A stretch of 64,000 nucleotides of DNA from Atherix ibis. Lineage: Eukaryota > Arthropoda > Insecta > Diptera > Athericidae. This document shows positions 11,103 through 22,216 of the stretch, piece after piece. The stretch lies in NCBI GenBank assembly GCA_958298945.1, contig OY282609.1:63646220-63710219 (forward strand). The letters are read 5' to 3'. Under the pieces are notes generated by a model. The model was not told the origin of the DNA and made no database searches. It saw only the letters and a list, made by a program, of their open reading frames with translations. The position numbers and the translations under genes are program-made. How positions within the stretch are numbered: position 1 is the stretch's first letter; each line of letters opens with the position of its first letter.

Positions 11103-12626
11103 TGAGGGTCGTTCAATAAATCCTTAGAAAAAGATGGAAAAAAACTGATTTTAAAAAAAAAATTTCCTTTTAGTCGTTTTTCCAAAATTTTCATCCCGTC
11201 CAGAAAATAGAATTTCGGAAGTTCTGCAAAATACTCATCCCTTTGAGCAATGACGTCCTCGTTGGAAGTGAACCGTCGTCCGCCAAGCCATTTCTTCAGA
11301 TTGGGGAAAAGAAAATAGTCACTCTGGGCCAAAACTGGTGAATAAGCGGGATGCTGCAACAATTCCATTCTCAATTCCACAATTTTGGCCATGGAAACAG
11401 CGCAGGTGTGCACACGCGCATTGTCCTGATGCAAGAGGATTTTTTTCTTCTTCAGATGGGGGCGTTTCTCTTTGATTTCCTCGCTCAACCGTTGCAATAA
11501 CGACGCGTAATACGCTCCTGTTATTTTTTTTCCTTTTTCCAAGTAGTCGATAAAAATGATGCCCTGCGAATCCCAAAAGACCGTGGCCATCACCTTGCCG
11601 GCCGATGGCACAGAAGATAGTCACTCGAAGCCAAATCTGGTGAATAAGCGGGATGCTGCAACAATTCCATTCTCAATTCCACAATTTTGGCCATAAAAAC
11701 AGCGCAGTTGTTCACACGCACATTGTCCTGATGCAAGAGGATTTTTTTCTTCTTCAGATGGGGGCGTTTCTCTTTGATTTCCTCGCTGAACCGTTGCAAT
11801 AACGACGCGTAATACGCTCCTGTTATTGTTTTTCCTTTTTACAAGTAGTCGATAAAAATGATGCCCTGCGAATCCCAAAAGACCGTGGCCATAACCTTGC
11901 CGGCCGATGGCACAGTTTTTGCCTTCTTCGGAGCCCGTTCACCCTTGAAAATCCACTGTGAAGACTGTCTCTTCGTTTCTGGAGTGTAGTAGTGTATCCA
12001 GGTTTCGTCCACAGTGACATATCGACGAAGGAATTTGGCAGGACTGCGATGAAAGAGTGCCAACATAGCCTCAGAGTCCACTGCACGATTGCGCTTATTC
12101 TCCTCTGAGAGCAAACGCGGCACCCATCTTGCCGAAATTTTTTTCCCAGACAATTTTTCATGCAAAATTGAAGCGACTGTACCTTGTGATATGCCCGTGG
12201 CCTCAACTAATTCGCGCACTTTAATTCGCCGATCGTTCAAAATCAGATCGTGGATTTTGTCGATGATTTCAGGAGTAGACACCTCAACTGGGCGTCCTGA
12301 ACGATGTTCATCTTTTGTGGATGAACGGCCACGTTTAAATGCATTCACCCAATTGTAAACCGTCGCAAACACAGGTGCAAATGTGCCATGAACTGCATCC
12401 AACTCGGCTTTGATTTCTTTCGGGCTAAAGCCTTTCAAATGGAGATGTTTGATGACAGCCCTAAACTCGCTTTTTTCCATTGTTATGCACAAATAAATGT
12501 CGTTAACTTTAATCGACGATAGAAATTGACCTACGCTATGGCTCCAGCCAAATTTTGACAGCTTTCCTGTCGATAATGCTACTTACAAAAAAAAAACTTT
12601 ACCGACACTACGAGCGCAGACCCTCG
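11103..12626 (-). mobile_element. Mariner family B, copy with internal tandem duplication
   Basis: Flanked by TA (11101-11102, 12627-12628). The left end reads TGAGGGTCGTTCAATAAATC, a one-base variant of the family B terminus. The right end keeps only the outermost CCCTCG: the remaining inverted repeat has been deleted, leaving GCGCAGACCCTCG. It is longer than its relatives because of a tandem duplication of about 299 bp, unit 1 at 11315-11613 and unit 2 at 11617-11915. Orientation is set by the transposase, which reads right to left. Confidence 0.9.
11120..12480 (-). pseudogene. Mariner transposase, family B, disrupted
   Basis: The ATG is at 12480-12478 (MEKSEFRAVIKHL). The N-terminal two helix-turn-helix modules and the WVPRLLSEENKRNR linker are intact and in frame as far as the first catalytic Asp (VTVDETW). 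The frame stays open to FIDYL, where a stop replaces the following Glu codon near 11840. After that, the segment carrying the HQDNARVHT motif (second Asp) and YSPDLA occurs twice because of the tandem duplication. In the unit proximal to the terminus the third-Asp motif reads AQSDYFLF. The gene cannot produce a normal 345-residue enzyme. Confidence 0.9.
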
Positions 12627-12628
12627 TA

Positions 12629-15600
12629 TATTGATTTGAAAACTCTTATAATTATTATTATTTAATTTAAATAAATATATTTTCTAATCTAAATATTGTA
12701 TATATTCTGTATAAAATAGTATCAGACTTTTACAGAACTTTGTTTTTTTTTAATACAAATTTATTTTTTAACTGATACTAAAAATTTTATTATTTTTCTA
12801 AATAGAAAAGAATATATGTTATTTCAATTGAAATAAATTTGTTTACCTGTAAATCATTTTTTCAATATCATAAAATACAATTTAGCATTATGTATTTTTT
12901 GCAAAGTCTAATTCTATAATAAATTTTTCCTTTTCATAAATAATATTTAATTAAAAAATTGTTATTTCATAATGAAAATAATTTCTCAGTGTAGAAAATT
13001 TTATTAATTTTAGAAACGTATCGTGTTTATTGGAAAATATTAAAATCTTTTTATTCAAACAATATTTATAGTTGAATTGATGTTTGGAATGTAGTATAAG
13101 TACAATTTTTTTTTAAACTTTCCTAAATGATTCTTTTTATTATAAAATTATTTTATAGAATAAATGAAATTGAATATTTTATGCATTGAATGAACATTAA
13201 CAATAATAATAATGAATATCATAAAAATCAATTAAGTACGAGTAAAAATTGAATTCTGCTATTTTCAATAGCATGAAAAATTTAATTAAATTTACATTGG
13301 AATTCTTTTAATATATTTTTGCATTAAATAAATTCAAACTTATTCTATAGTATCTATAGTACTCGGATATAATTTGGCAAGTATAGAAGTAAATCAATAA
13401 ATATGTTTCACATGATGAACTTAACAATTTAACAAATTGAATTGTGAACATTTCATTTTAAAGCTGGTACTTAAAAATTGTACAGAGAATTTACCCTCTG
13501 CATCCTGGAAGTCGTGTATATTTAATATTGCGTTTAATTCCGGAAACGCAAAAATCCAAACAGGATGACTGTGAAAAGTGGCTTTTTCAGTGACAAAACT
13601 CTAATAGAATAGAAACCGTATAAAAAGAATCATTTCAAATAGGATGCAATGGGAAGAGTGTATAAATGGTGATAAAAAATGAAAAAAGATAATGAAATCG
13701 AAATTTATAATTTATGCTAGCAATCTTTCATTTTGGCTGGCAGTGACACAGCTGTTGACTGATATTTATGTATGTCTAGGCTTATAATTTAGAAAACATA
13801 AGTGTGCAATGGTTTTGTCATTTGGCTAGGATAGAATGGATTTTTTTCGAAATAAAAGAAAACTTTTATTCTATGTGAACAATAACAAACAACAAACGGA
13901 TGCTAGGATACTGAAATATCAGGATACTGCTTGTGCACTTTATTGGACACATTTTACTTGCATTACAATAAAATTCGAATTCATTTTCCGAAGAGGACAA
14001 ACCAAACCAGGATGTAGTAATAGTACCGAAAGCAATAATGGATAAAATTTTAAAATGAAAAAGAAAGCAACACTTTGAAAATATATATTTAAAAATAGAG
14101 CAATGAACGCAAAAAACTTGCATTTTGGTGTGATTCTTACCGCTGGAACTCTACAAGTATGTGTACATAAACATAGCCTTTAGACAAAATCAACCAGCGG
14201 ATGCCAACACTTCAAAGGGTAAATATACCAAAGTTAGAGGTGGGATTCTACATTACGATCCCCATACTATAAAAAATACATTCCATTACTGCCTCTACAG
14301 TCTATTAAATTTCCTTAAAACAACTCTTCTTCGAAACATTGAATAGTGGTGCGGTTGGATACGAATAGTGGAAGTTTGGTTAGCGCGGTATGTTCTATGA
14401 AACAAACAATATGGTAGAAATTCGCCACTATGGAAAATAAAGAATAAAATAGCGACCACCAAGAGTTTTACTCTGTAAGCCACAAAAGAAAGAAAACTTA
14501 TTGTTTATTCTCGAAGACGTGTCGCTTAATTTTTCTTTTCGCCGCCACTATTGGATTGCCATCAACCGGAAGCGCAATCATACAATATTCGCAATATCAA
14601 AAGAACAGTGACTATTATAGTAAAGAAGCTACAAGCTCACTGGAAATATTCAATGGAAAATCTCACATGAAGAATAGAAATAGGTCTGCAGTAAAAGGGA
14701 ATAATATAAAAAAAAAAATGAATGCTTTTGTCCCATGGATGAAAATTGTGAAATTTTGAAAATTCAGTCGGTTTCCGGTGTTACACATTTCCTTGACGCT
14801 TTATATCTCTCTCCAGGGTGTTTGGCTCTCAACTTCCGGATCAAGATTGTTGGCAGCCAGCAGACCAAGACTAAAATTTTAGTCCTTGTAACAAAAGATT
14901 TGAATAAAAAATATTTAAAAAAAAAAATAGAACTGCATTCACAGTGCATCTTTACCGATTTACTTTAAAATTTCCATAAAAGTTTAGCAAAAGTTAAGAG
15001 TTTCGGTGCATTATGAAAAGTTTTAATGATATTTTTATACAATACATAAAACACTAAGCATGAAGTGTTCAAGAGCAACAGAAAAGATGAAGAATTTACC
15101 TACGCAGTATATTTACTCATAGGGTGTAGTATTGCGGAATTGAGAAATAAGATGTAAATAAATCTGGGGAATCGTATTTGTTATTTTAATTTTTTTTGCA
15201 TTAGATTTTTAATAAGAGGATATGTTCTGTAAAAAGGATAAACCTTAGAAAAAATTTCAATTAGTAAATTGAAAGCATTTAATTACTAATGAGTTTAATG
15301 TTCATAATTTAAATAAAGAAGAGTTTATTATGCATACTATATTGAACGATGTTTAACAACAAATTTGTAACTGAACATTTGTTAAATATGAAGTTACGAA
15401 AATAAATTGTTATTCCCTTAAAAGTAGATCCTTTGGATAGCTATGTATAGGAAGGCTTCAATTGGAGTTCCCTTCAGCTCCACGTTTACACTCCATTGAT
15501 TGTTGTCGACAGTACAATAATGACGTTATTTCAAGTGGCTTTCGACCTTTCAGATTCAACAAATTTAATATAAAATTTGATAGCGCATCGTTGCTTCGAA

Positions 15601-15679
15601 TTTCGCTCTTCCATTTTTCGAAATGCACTATAAAAGCACATTTTCATTTATGAAAATGAAAATAAATAAAAAAAAAAAA
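12629..15679. other. Intergenic AT-rich sequence, nothing recognised
   Basis: About 3 kb without a transposon end or recognisable gene. Open frames of 60-85 codons overlap on opposite strands around 13836-14123 and 14161-14483, but no family or splice signals could be assigned. Confidence 0.5.
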
Positions 15680-15725
15680 AATTCAAAATGGCCGAACTTT
15701 ACGATAAGTTCGGCCATTTTGAATT
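15680..15725. repeat. Perfect 20-bp inverted repeat at broken end of a family A mariner
   Basis: The 20-base stem at 15680-15699 (starting AATTCAAAATGGCC) is followed by the loop TACGAT and its exact reverse complement at 15706-15725. The right stem is the normal family A subterminal sequence. The left stem is an inverted piece of the same sequence and stands where the true 5' terminus should be. Confidence 0.9.
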
Positions 15726-16854
15726 TTCAGTTAATTTTTTACAGCTGCTTTGCTTGCACGTGTTTTGACTCGTCTTCGATTTTTGCCCATTCCAAAAAAT
15801 GGATCAAATTTTATGTGAAAAACAAAATTAATTGCGCGGACACATTCCGAATATTGACCATGGCATATGGTGAACCTACCTTGGACCGAAGCAACGTTTG
15901 CCGGTGGTACAAAATGTTCTCAGAGGGCCGACAAGATGTGAACGACGAAAATCGTGCTGGACGCCCGAGCACGTCAACAACAGACGAAAACATTAATAAA
16001 GTGAAGAAAATAGTATTGGCCAATCGTCCAATCACCGTTAGAGAAGTTGCTGATGACTTAATCATATCGATTGATTCGTGCCATTCGATTTTTACCGATG
16101 ATTTGCTCGTGAGACGGGTCGCCGCGAAATTCGTACCAAAATTGCTCAATTTCGACCAAAAACAGCATCGCATTAACATTGCTCAGGAGCTGTTGGAAAT
16201 TTGCTTCAAAGGGTCATAGCTGGTGACGAATCATGAGTTCATGGTTATGACGTGCAAACCAAAGCTCAATCATCACAATGGAAGCTGTCGCACGAGCCAA
16301 GACCAAAAAAAGCGCACCAAGTTCGGTCGAATGTGGAGGTTTTGCTTACAGTTTTCAAGGGCGTGGTGCATCATGAATTCTTGCCAAAGGGTAGGACGGT
16401 CAATAAGGAATATTACCTGCAAGTTATGCGCAAGTTGCGCCTGGATTTGTGGAAGAACAAAAATTGGCTTTTGCACAATGATAACGCCCCTGCTCACGCA
16501 TCGTTGCTTGTGCGCGAATTTTTGGCCAAAATCAACACACTAATAATGCCGCAGCCACCGTATTCCCCAGATCTGGCCCTTCTGTAACTTTTTCTTGTTC
16601 CCGATACTGAAGAGCCCTATTAAAGGACGATGCTACGCTACGATTGAGGAGATAAAGACGGCATCGAAGGATTAGCTGAACAAGATCACAAAAAATGATT
16701 TTTTGAAGTGCTACGAGGATTGGAAAACACGTTGGCACAAGTGTATAATATCTGATGGGGATTACTTTGAAGGGGACAAAATAGATATTCATGAATAAAT
16801 AAATAATTTTTGAAAAAAACACAAAATTCGCGATACTTTTTGAACAGACCTTGT
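15706..16854 (+). mobile_element. Mariner family A, copy missing its 5' terminus
   Basis: The 3' inverted end is present (CGCGATACTTTTTGAACAGA then CCTTG) and is followed by TA at 16855-16856. The 5' terminal repeat and roughly 100 bp of subterminal DNA are missing and replaced by the hairpin at 15680-15725 and an A-run. This is the family A copy with the most complete transposase, so it is the best guide to what this family encodes. Without a 5' terminus it cannot be mobilised. Confidence 0.9.
15799..16794 (+). pseudogene. Mariner transposase, family A, frameshifted
   Basis: The expected ATG lies at 15799-15801. Compared with the copy at 8945, about 11 bases are lost just after it, so the frame is broken at once. 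The frame then runs clean through the DNA-binding domain (FRILTMAYGEPTLDRSNV, then GRPSTSTTDENINKV) and the linker VAAKFVPKLLNFDQKQHRIN. A stop follows at about 16219. Further fragments in other frames keep FKGVVHHEFLPKGRTVNKEY, LLHNDNAPAHASLLVREFL (second Asp) and PYSPDLA, after which a frameshift destroys the third-Asp motif. From memory, it belongs with insect mariners having a GRPSTSTTDENI signature. Confidence 0.88.
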
Positions 16855-16856
16855 AT

Positions 16857-19134
16857 AAAGTATCGGCAGATCGGTCACAATAATGCCGGTTTCATAACTT
16901 TTCTGCCACATATCGTAACAAAATACGATCTAATTAGTCTAAGTTTACCGCCAAAAAATTATAATCGTTAAAATGACTTTTTACCTACTCATGCTATGTT
17001 TAAATAATGAAAAATTTGCGGCACTACCTTTTTAAGATTATTTCTATTTAAGAGGGTAGATTTATTTCTTTTCATATTTCTTATATCCTTCGTCAAGAAA
17101 ACAGCTAAACTTCGGAAGCATTTTCATTTTTTTGTTTTATAAGTTTATTAAATAAAGCAATTTGCATGTCTTTGCTAAAGCTGCTAACAAAATACCATTT
17201 TAATATATTTGATGAGGGTTCCATTTAACATAATTGTTTTAGAAGTCCTGCCTAGCCGGTTGTATTTTTAGTGGATAACTTTCACCTTACTCCAATTTTA
17301 TGAAAGTCTGAGGCGTTAATATAAATTGAAAATACCGACTTGTTGGAGGAATGCTAGGGTAGGTATGTGTATGTACAGTCTAATACTTCTGTTTTGGTCG
17401 AGATGATATAAGATTCGACTACTGAGAGAAAGTTCATGTTTGATATTTCTTCTTCGTCCCATTATACTATCACTGCCCACCATCATCATTACATCATCCA
17501 TTTTATAAGTTATACGAAAAATGACACCAAAAAAAAATTTAACTTAATTTTTCACTGGTAAAAAGCTATTTGATTTTAAAGAATTTCTCTATAAAAGTGC
17601 CATATAAAAGTGGGTAATTACATATCCATAATTATGTCTATGTAAATAACCATAGCTGTAATATAAAAATTGGAATATTTTTCCTTTATTTCGAAATTTT
17701 CTATTAAATTACATAATTCACTTGACATTAACTTTTCGAAATTCAAAAAAAGTTTTTGTGTGTAAAATTTTATGCAATATAATTATTATCTGAACATTTT
17801 TCTCACCCTTAGAAATATTTAAAATGTTTAAATATATTAGAAGTATAAATATATGAAATATTACAAAATATAATCTTAAATTTGATAGAAATCAAAAAGT
17901 TTTCAATTAGATTATAGTACTTAATGATGGATGATGGTTTGTGAGAAAAAATGTTTTTGAGATTTTTAATTTCTTGTAATATACAATACAATAGAAAGAA
18001 TAATTGATTAGTAAAAGTTTTTAATATTTTTTTTTAAAACTTATACAATAATTTTCACTATTATTAGGTTGTAGATATAATTTTTGAGTTATTTAAATTT
18101 GACTTCATATTAAAAAAAAGTTATACGACTTTTGTTAAACTAAAATTTGTAACCAACTTCATACGATTTATCAACTTTATTTTTATTTTCTATTTTATAT
18201 TTGTGCTTTATTTTATATCCTTTCCAAGGGAGCAAATTTTATATTATTGTATATTATTTTTCTGACTTTCTTCTTAGTTTACTAATCAAAGTCAAACTCA
18301 GATTTTCACTTTTTAAAATATTGTTGAATAAAAATGACTTGCTGACTTGGGACCAGCTGCATGGGTTGTTTCGTTCGACGCAATAGCTGTCATTCGTATC
18401 TTCTGTCGAGTTTTCTTCATTGTATGTCAGCATTTTTTTTTTGTTCATTCTAGAATATCTAGGAACGTAGACAAAATATTTGTTAGAGTTTTATATAACT
18501 TTTCGAAATTAAATTTGACACAATGTGCACATGAAAGTGACTGAAGTGAACTTCAAGAAATTGTAATTTTTTTTCTTTCCTTCAGCTTTTTATTTTTGTA
18601 TAAATTAATATCAGATTTTATACATATGTTTGTATATAAATGCTACAGAAAATTTATTCGCATATATTACCATTTTCACCACATACACGTATGTAGCTTA
18701 TAAGAAAATTTCACGTTTTAATCTAGAAATAGATATTTATCGTATTGAGTTTGAATATAATTTCTTTGCTATCGTTATCTCCATAAAAACTGACTGACAG
18801 TATGCCAATCAGTTAGCCATGTGTTGCTTTTACAGATGAATTTATTTATACTTTTAATAGAAATCTTATTTAATAATATAGAATTGAAAAAGAAAAGATG
18901 ACAGAATCTCAAAAATTATTTGAGAAATAATAATAATCAACCAAAAATCGACAGTGATGAAATTGACATATCATATTAGTAAAGAAACTATAGACATTTT
19001 GTAGAAAAAACTATTATTTATAATATTTATGGGTAACTGGTTCATGCTCTTGTTTATTTGACAATAATATTTTTGATAAAGGATTAAAAATAACAGCTAC
19101 GTTTTCACATTTTTTTAATGTATAAATATACATA
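16857..19134. other. Intergenic AT-rich sequence; donor-like 45-bp segment at 18251-18296
   Basis: No gene was recognised. One point stands out: 18251-18296 occurs again, inverted, at 19742-19787 inside a retrotransposon fragment (see findings). The rest is AT-rich unique sequence. Confidence 0.5.
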
Positions 19135-19136
19135 TA

Positions 19137-19480
19137 CGAGGTCTGTTAAAAAAGTATCGCGAATTTTGAATTTCCGCGGGTTACGTGTATTCAATTTTTT
19201 GTGGCGTTATGTTGGTACTCATGTCTCTTACTTATACCGACCTGTTCGGTCATTTTGAAAGTTCAGTTAATTTTTGACAGCTGCTTTGCTTGCACGTGTT
19301 TTGGCTCGTCTTCGATTTTTGCCCATTCCAAAAAATGCATTAAAGAATCTGTTTCGGGAATAAGAAAGTTGTCTTCAGTCAGGCGTTATGTTGGTACTCA
19401 TGTCTCTTACTTATACCGACCTGTTCGGCCATTTTGAAAGTTCAGTTAATTTTTGACAGCTGCTTTGCTTGCACCAGTAG
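19137..19480 (+). mobile_element. Mariner family A, 5' end fragment with internal duplication
   Basis: The 5' terminus (CGAGGTCTGTTAAAAAAGTA) follows TA at 19135-19136. About 205 bp of 5' UTR sequence follows, to about 19342. Next is a short segment (19343-19382) containing AAGTTGTCTTCAGTCA, which is also found at 19521-19537 in the neighbouring retrotransposon fragment. Then a second copy of the 92-bp stretch GGCGTTATG...GCTTGCAC follows (19383-19474 repeats 19202-19293). Past 19480 the sequence is retrotransposon. No 3' terminus exists. Confidence 0.85.
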
Positions 19481-19484
19481 TAAC

Positions 19485-20690
19485 GTTGACAGGTACTTGG
19501 AGTTTCTCAAGGTCTCCAGTAAGTTGTCTTCAGTCAGCTGCCTTACTTCCCTCTTTTGATGATGGGCTAATAACTTCACCCATTTGTGCATTATTCCAAT
19601 TTGCCATACTATAAATGGGGAAACGCCTACCTGCCGGTATAACCTGTCATTAGAAATAATTTTTTGTATGTATAGATCTTTCGAGCCCTGTGGCTTTTCG
19701 TAAGATCTTCCTTTCCAACCTGTGCAGTTCAGTTGCTACCATTTGACTTTGATTAGTAAACTAAGAAGAAATCCGAAAAATAATATAATGGAGAAATAGA
19801 TGACCAGATGGGGAAGGCGTAGCATAGGTACGCTCTTATAAATTGCTTATAAATAATAATTTTGACGTCCTTGCATAGGATTTCTGAGCGATACATTCTC
19901 AGAAGCCTGCAAAATATGTTGTTGGCTTTTTTAATTTTATCCCTGACGAAGGAGTTCTTGTTGAGATTCTAACCTAGATACTTAAGATTCTCTACGCGCC
20001 TCAACAACGAGTCACCCTTATTTCCAGACCCGCAGTCTACGAATTTCTTTCTTAGTGAGGCACAAACACTGACTTTGGAATATTTACTTGAAGAACCCAT
20101 TCCTTATAGTATTCTGTCAGTTTATTGACAACTACTTTCATAGCTTCCAGTGCTACTTTAGGTCGCATTGATGCACTGTAAACTAGGGTATCGTCGGCGT
20201 ATAATACCATATCAGTATTTCCGCTTAATTGAACCTTACATATATCAGCAATGTAAAGGTTACATAACTTAGGACCGATTAATGAGCCTTGGGGTATTCC
20301 TGACAATACCTCGAAGAACCGTGAGTATACGTCTCCACAATTCAGTCTGGATTTTCTAAAAGCTTAACCAGATTAACCAGATATTTTGGAAATTTTATTT
20401 TTATGCGTTTGAATATGATACCCAAGTGCGGTACGCTATCGAAAGCCTTTTCAATATCTAACGAACAGAGCCATGTTGAACGGTTTTTAATTCATTCCAG
20501 TATAACGTCTGTGTGTAACTTTAGAAGTGCGTGCTGTATAGAGTGGCCTTCACGAAACCCATATTGGAATTCTGGAATTATGTTTTCTTCCTCGATGAAG
20601 AGGTTAAGTCTATCTAGGATGAACCTTTCAAACAATTTTCCTACATTAGAAAGAAGTGATATTCAAAATTTGTTTTTAAAACACTCTTAG
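19485..20690 (-). mobile_element. Jockey-like non-LTR retrotransposon fragment, second family
   Basis: On the minus strand, broken frames give consecutive pieces of an ORF2 reverse transcriptase. From 20690 downward, RT fingers (GFREGHSIQHALLKL) and motif A (DIEKAFDSVPH) come first. Then 20306-20052 gives SGIPQGSLIGPKLCNLY (motif B) and LYADDTLVY (motif C). Next are NLKYLG, a C-terminal AYLCYAFPIWSSIS block and HRLERKILRKATGLE. Several stops and frameshifts separate them. Neither the poly-A end nor the 5' end was identified. It is not the family at 2749 or 30557. A foreign 46-bp piece interrupts it at 19742-19787. Confidence 0.85.
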
Positions 20691-21055
20691 AATTTTATAT
20701 GAGTATGGATTAAAACCTACGGAGACGCGAAAACATAATTTGTACGTAAAACCGAAACTCAATACATTTTCTACGAATGTAAGGGCTATTACTTCAGTTA
20801 CTAATCTTTGTTACAGCAAAATATAAATTCATTATTTATATTTTTACCTCAAATAATTATAATTATTTTTGTTGGTACATTTCAATATAAAATAAAAAAT
20901 AATAGTAATTTCGTTAATAAATTCATATTATATATACAAGATTATTTTTAATTTATTCAAGATTAATATAAAACTATTAAATAATTATAGTATTGCCGAT
21001 GAACAGTTAAAAAGGAATATTCTTTTATTTCAAGAATATTTAAAAAATCCTAAAA
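20691..21055. other. Short AT-rich gap, nothing recognised
   Basis: AT-rich sequence between the retrotransposon fragment and the TA preceding the next mariner. Nothing could be assigned. Confidence 0.5.
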
Positions 21056-21057
21056 TA

Positions 21058-22214
21058 CGAGAGTCGTTCAATAAGTCCTTAGAAAATCCAAGAAATTGCG
21101 CTCATAGTGTCGGTAAAGATTTTTTTTGACAGGAAAGCTGTCAAAATTTCAGCTCGATCCATAGCGTAGGTCAATTTCAATGGAAAAAAGCGAGTTTAGG
21201 GCTGTCATCAAACATCTCCATTTGAAAGGCTTAAGCCCGAAAGAACAGGCACATCTGCACCTGTGTTTGCGACGGTTTACAATTGGGTGAAAGAATTTAA
21301 ACGTGGCCGTTCATCCACAAAAGATGAACATCGTTCAGGACGCCCAGTTGAGGTGTCTACTCCTGAAATCATCGACAAAATCCACGATCTGATTTTGAAC
21401 GATCGGCGAATTAAAGTGCGCGAATTAGTTGAGGCCACGGGCATATCACAAGGTACAGTCGCTTCAATTTTGCATGAAAAATTGTCTGTGAAAAAAATTT
21501 CGGCAAGATGTGCCTCAGAGGAGAATAAGCGCAATCGTGTGGTGGACTCTGAGGCTATGTTAGCACTCTTTCATCGCAATCCTGCCGAATTCCTTCGTCG
21601 ATATGTCACTGTGGACGAAACCTGGATACACTACTACACTCCAGAAATGAAGAGACAGTCATCACAGTGGATTTTCAAGGGTGAACGGGCTCCGATGGGA
21701 AAGGTGATGGCCACGGTCTTTTGGGATTCGCAGGGCATTATTTTTATCGAGGAAAAACAATAACAATAACAGGAGCGTATTACGCGTCGTTATTGCAACG
21801 GTTGAGCGAGGAAATCAAAGAGAAACGCCCCCATCTGAAGAAGAAAAAAATCCTCTTGCATCAGGACAATGCGCGTGTGCACACCTGCGCTGTTTCCATG
21901 GCCAAAATTGTGGAATTGAGAATGGAATTGTTGCAGCATCCCGCTTATTCACCAGATTTGGCCCAGAGTGACTATTTTCTTTTCCCCAATCTGAAGAAAT
22001 GGCTTGGCGGACGACGGTTCACTTCCAACGAGGACGTCATTGCTCAAACGGATGAGTATTTTGCAGAACTTCCGAAATCCTATTTTTTGAACGGGATAAA
22101 AATTTTGGAAAAACGGGTTGGAAAGTGTATAGAACTAAAAGGAGATTAAAAATTTCTTTTTTAAAAAAACAGTTTTTTTCCATCTTTTTCTAAGGACTTA
22201 TTGAACGACCCTCG
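21058..22214 (+). mobile_element. Mariner family B, deleted copy
   Basis: Both inverted ends are present (CGAGAGTCGTTCAATAAGTC at left, complement of CGAGGGTCGTTCAATAAG at right) with TA on both sides (21056-21057, 22215-22216). The length of 1157 bp, compared with about 1287 bp for the fullest copy (34055-35341), reflects several small deletions in the transposase and the 3' part. Confidence 0.93.
21180..22149 (+). pseudogene. Mariner transposase, family B, several small deletions
   Basis: The ATG is at 21180-21182. After MEKSEFRAVIKHLHLKGLSP a deletion removes the segment around IKAELDAVHG and shifts frame. The second frame, from about 21263, carries the rest of the DNA-binding domain, GRPVEVSTPEIIDK and the first catalytic motif (TVDETWIHYY). 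Deletions have removed residues WVPRLL, the PKKAKTVPSA segment and the IDYLEKG region. After a further frameshift, LLHQDNARVHT (second Asp) and YSPDLAQSDYFLF (third Asp; Pro changed to Gln) are kept with 34 residues between the Asp residues. Confidence 0.9.
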
Positions 22215-22216
22215 TA

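Noticed and set aside
12089..12358. Open frame antisense to a family B transposase, repeated in every copy
   Set aside because: It is a shadow of conserved transposase codons; the same antisense frame recurs in the other copies only because the sense strand is conserved.
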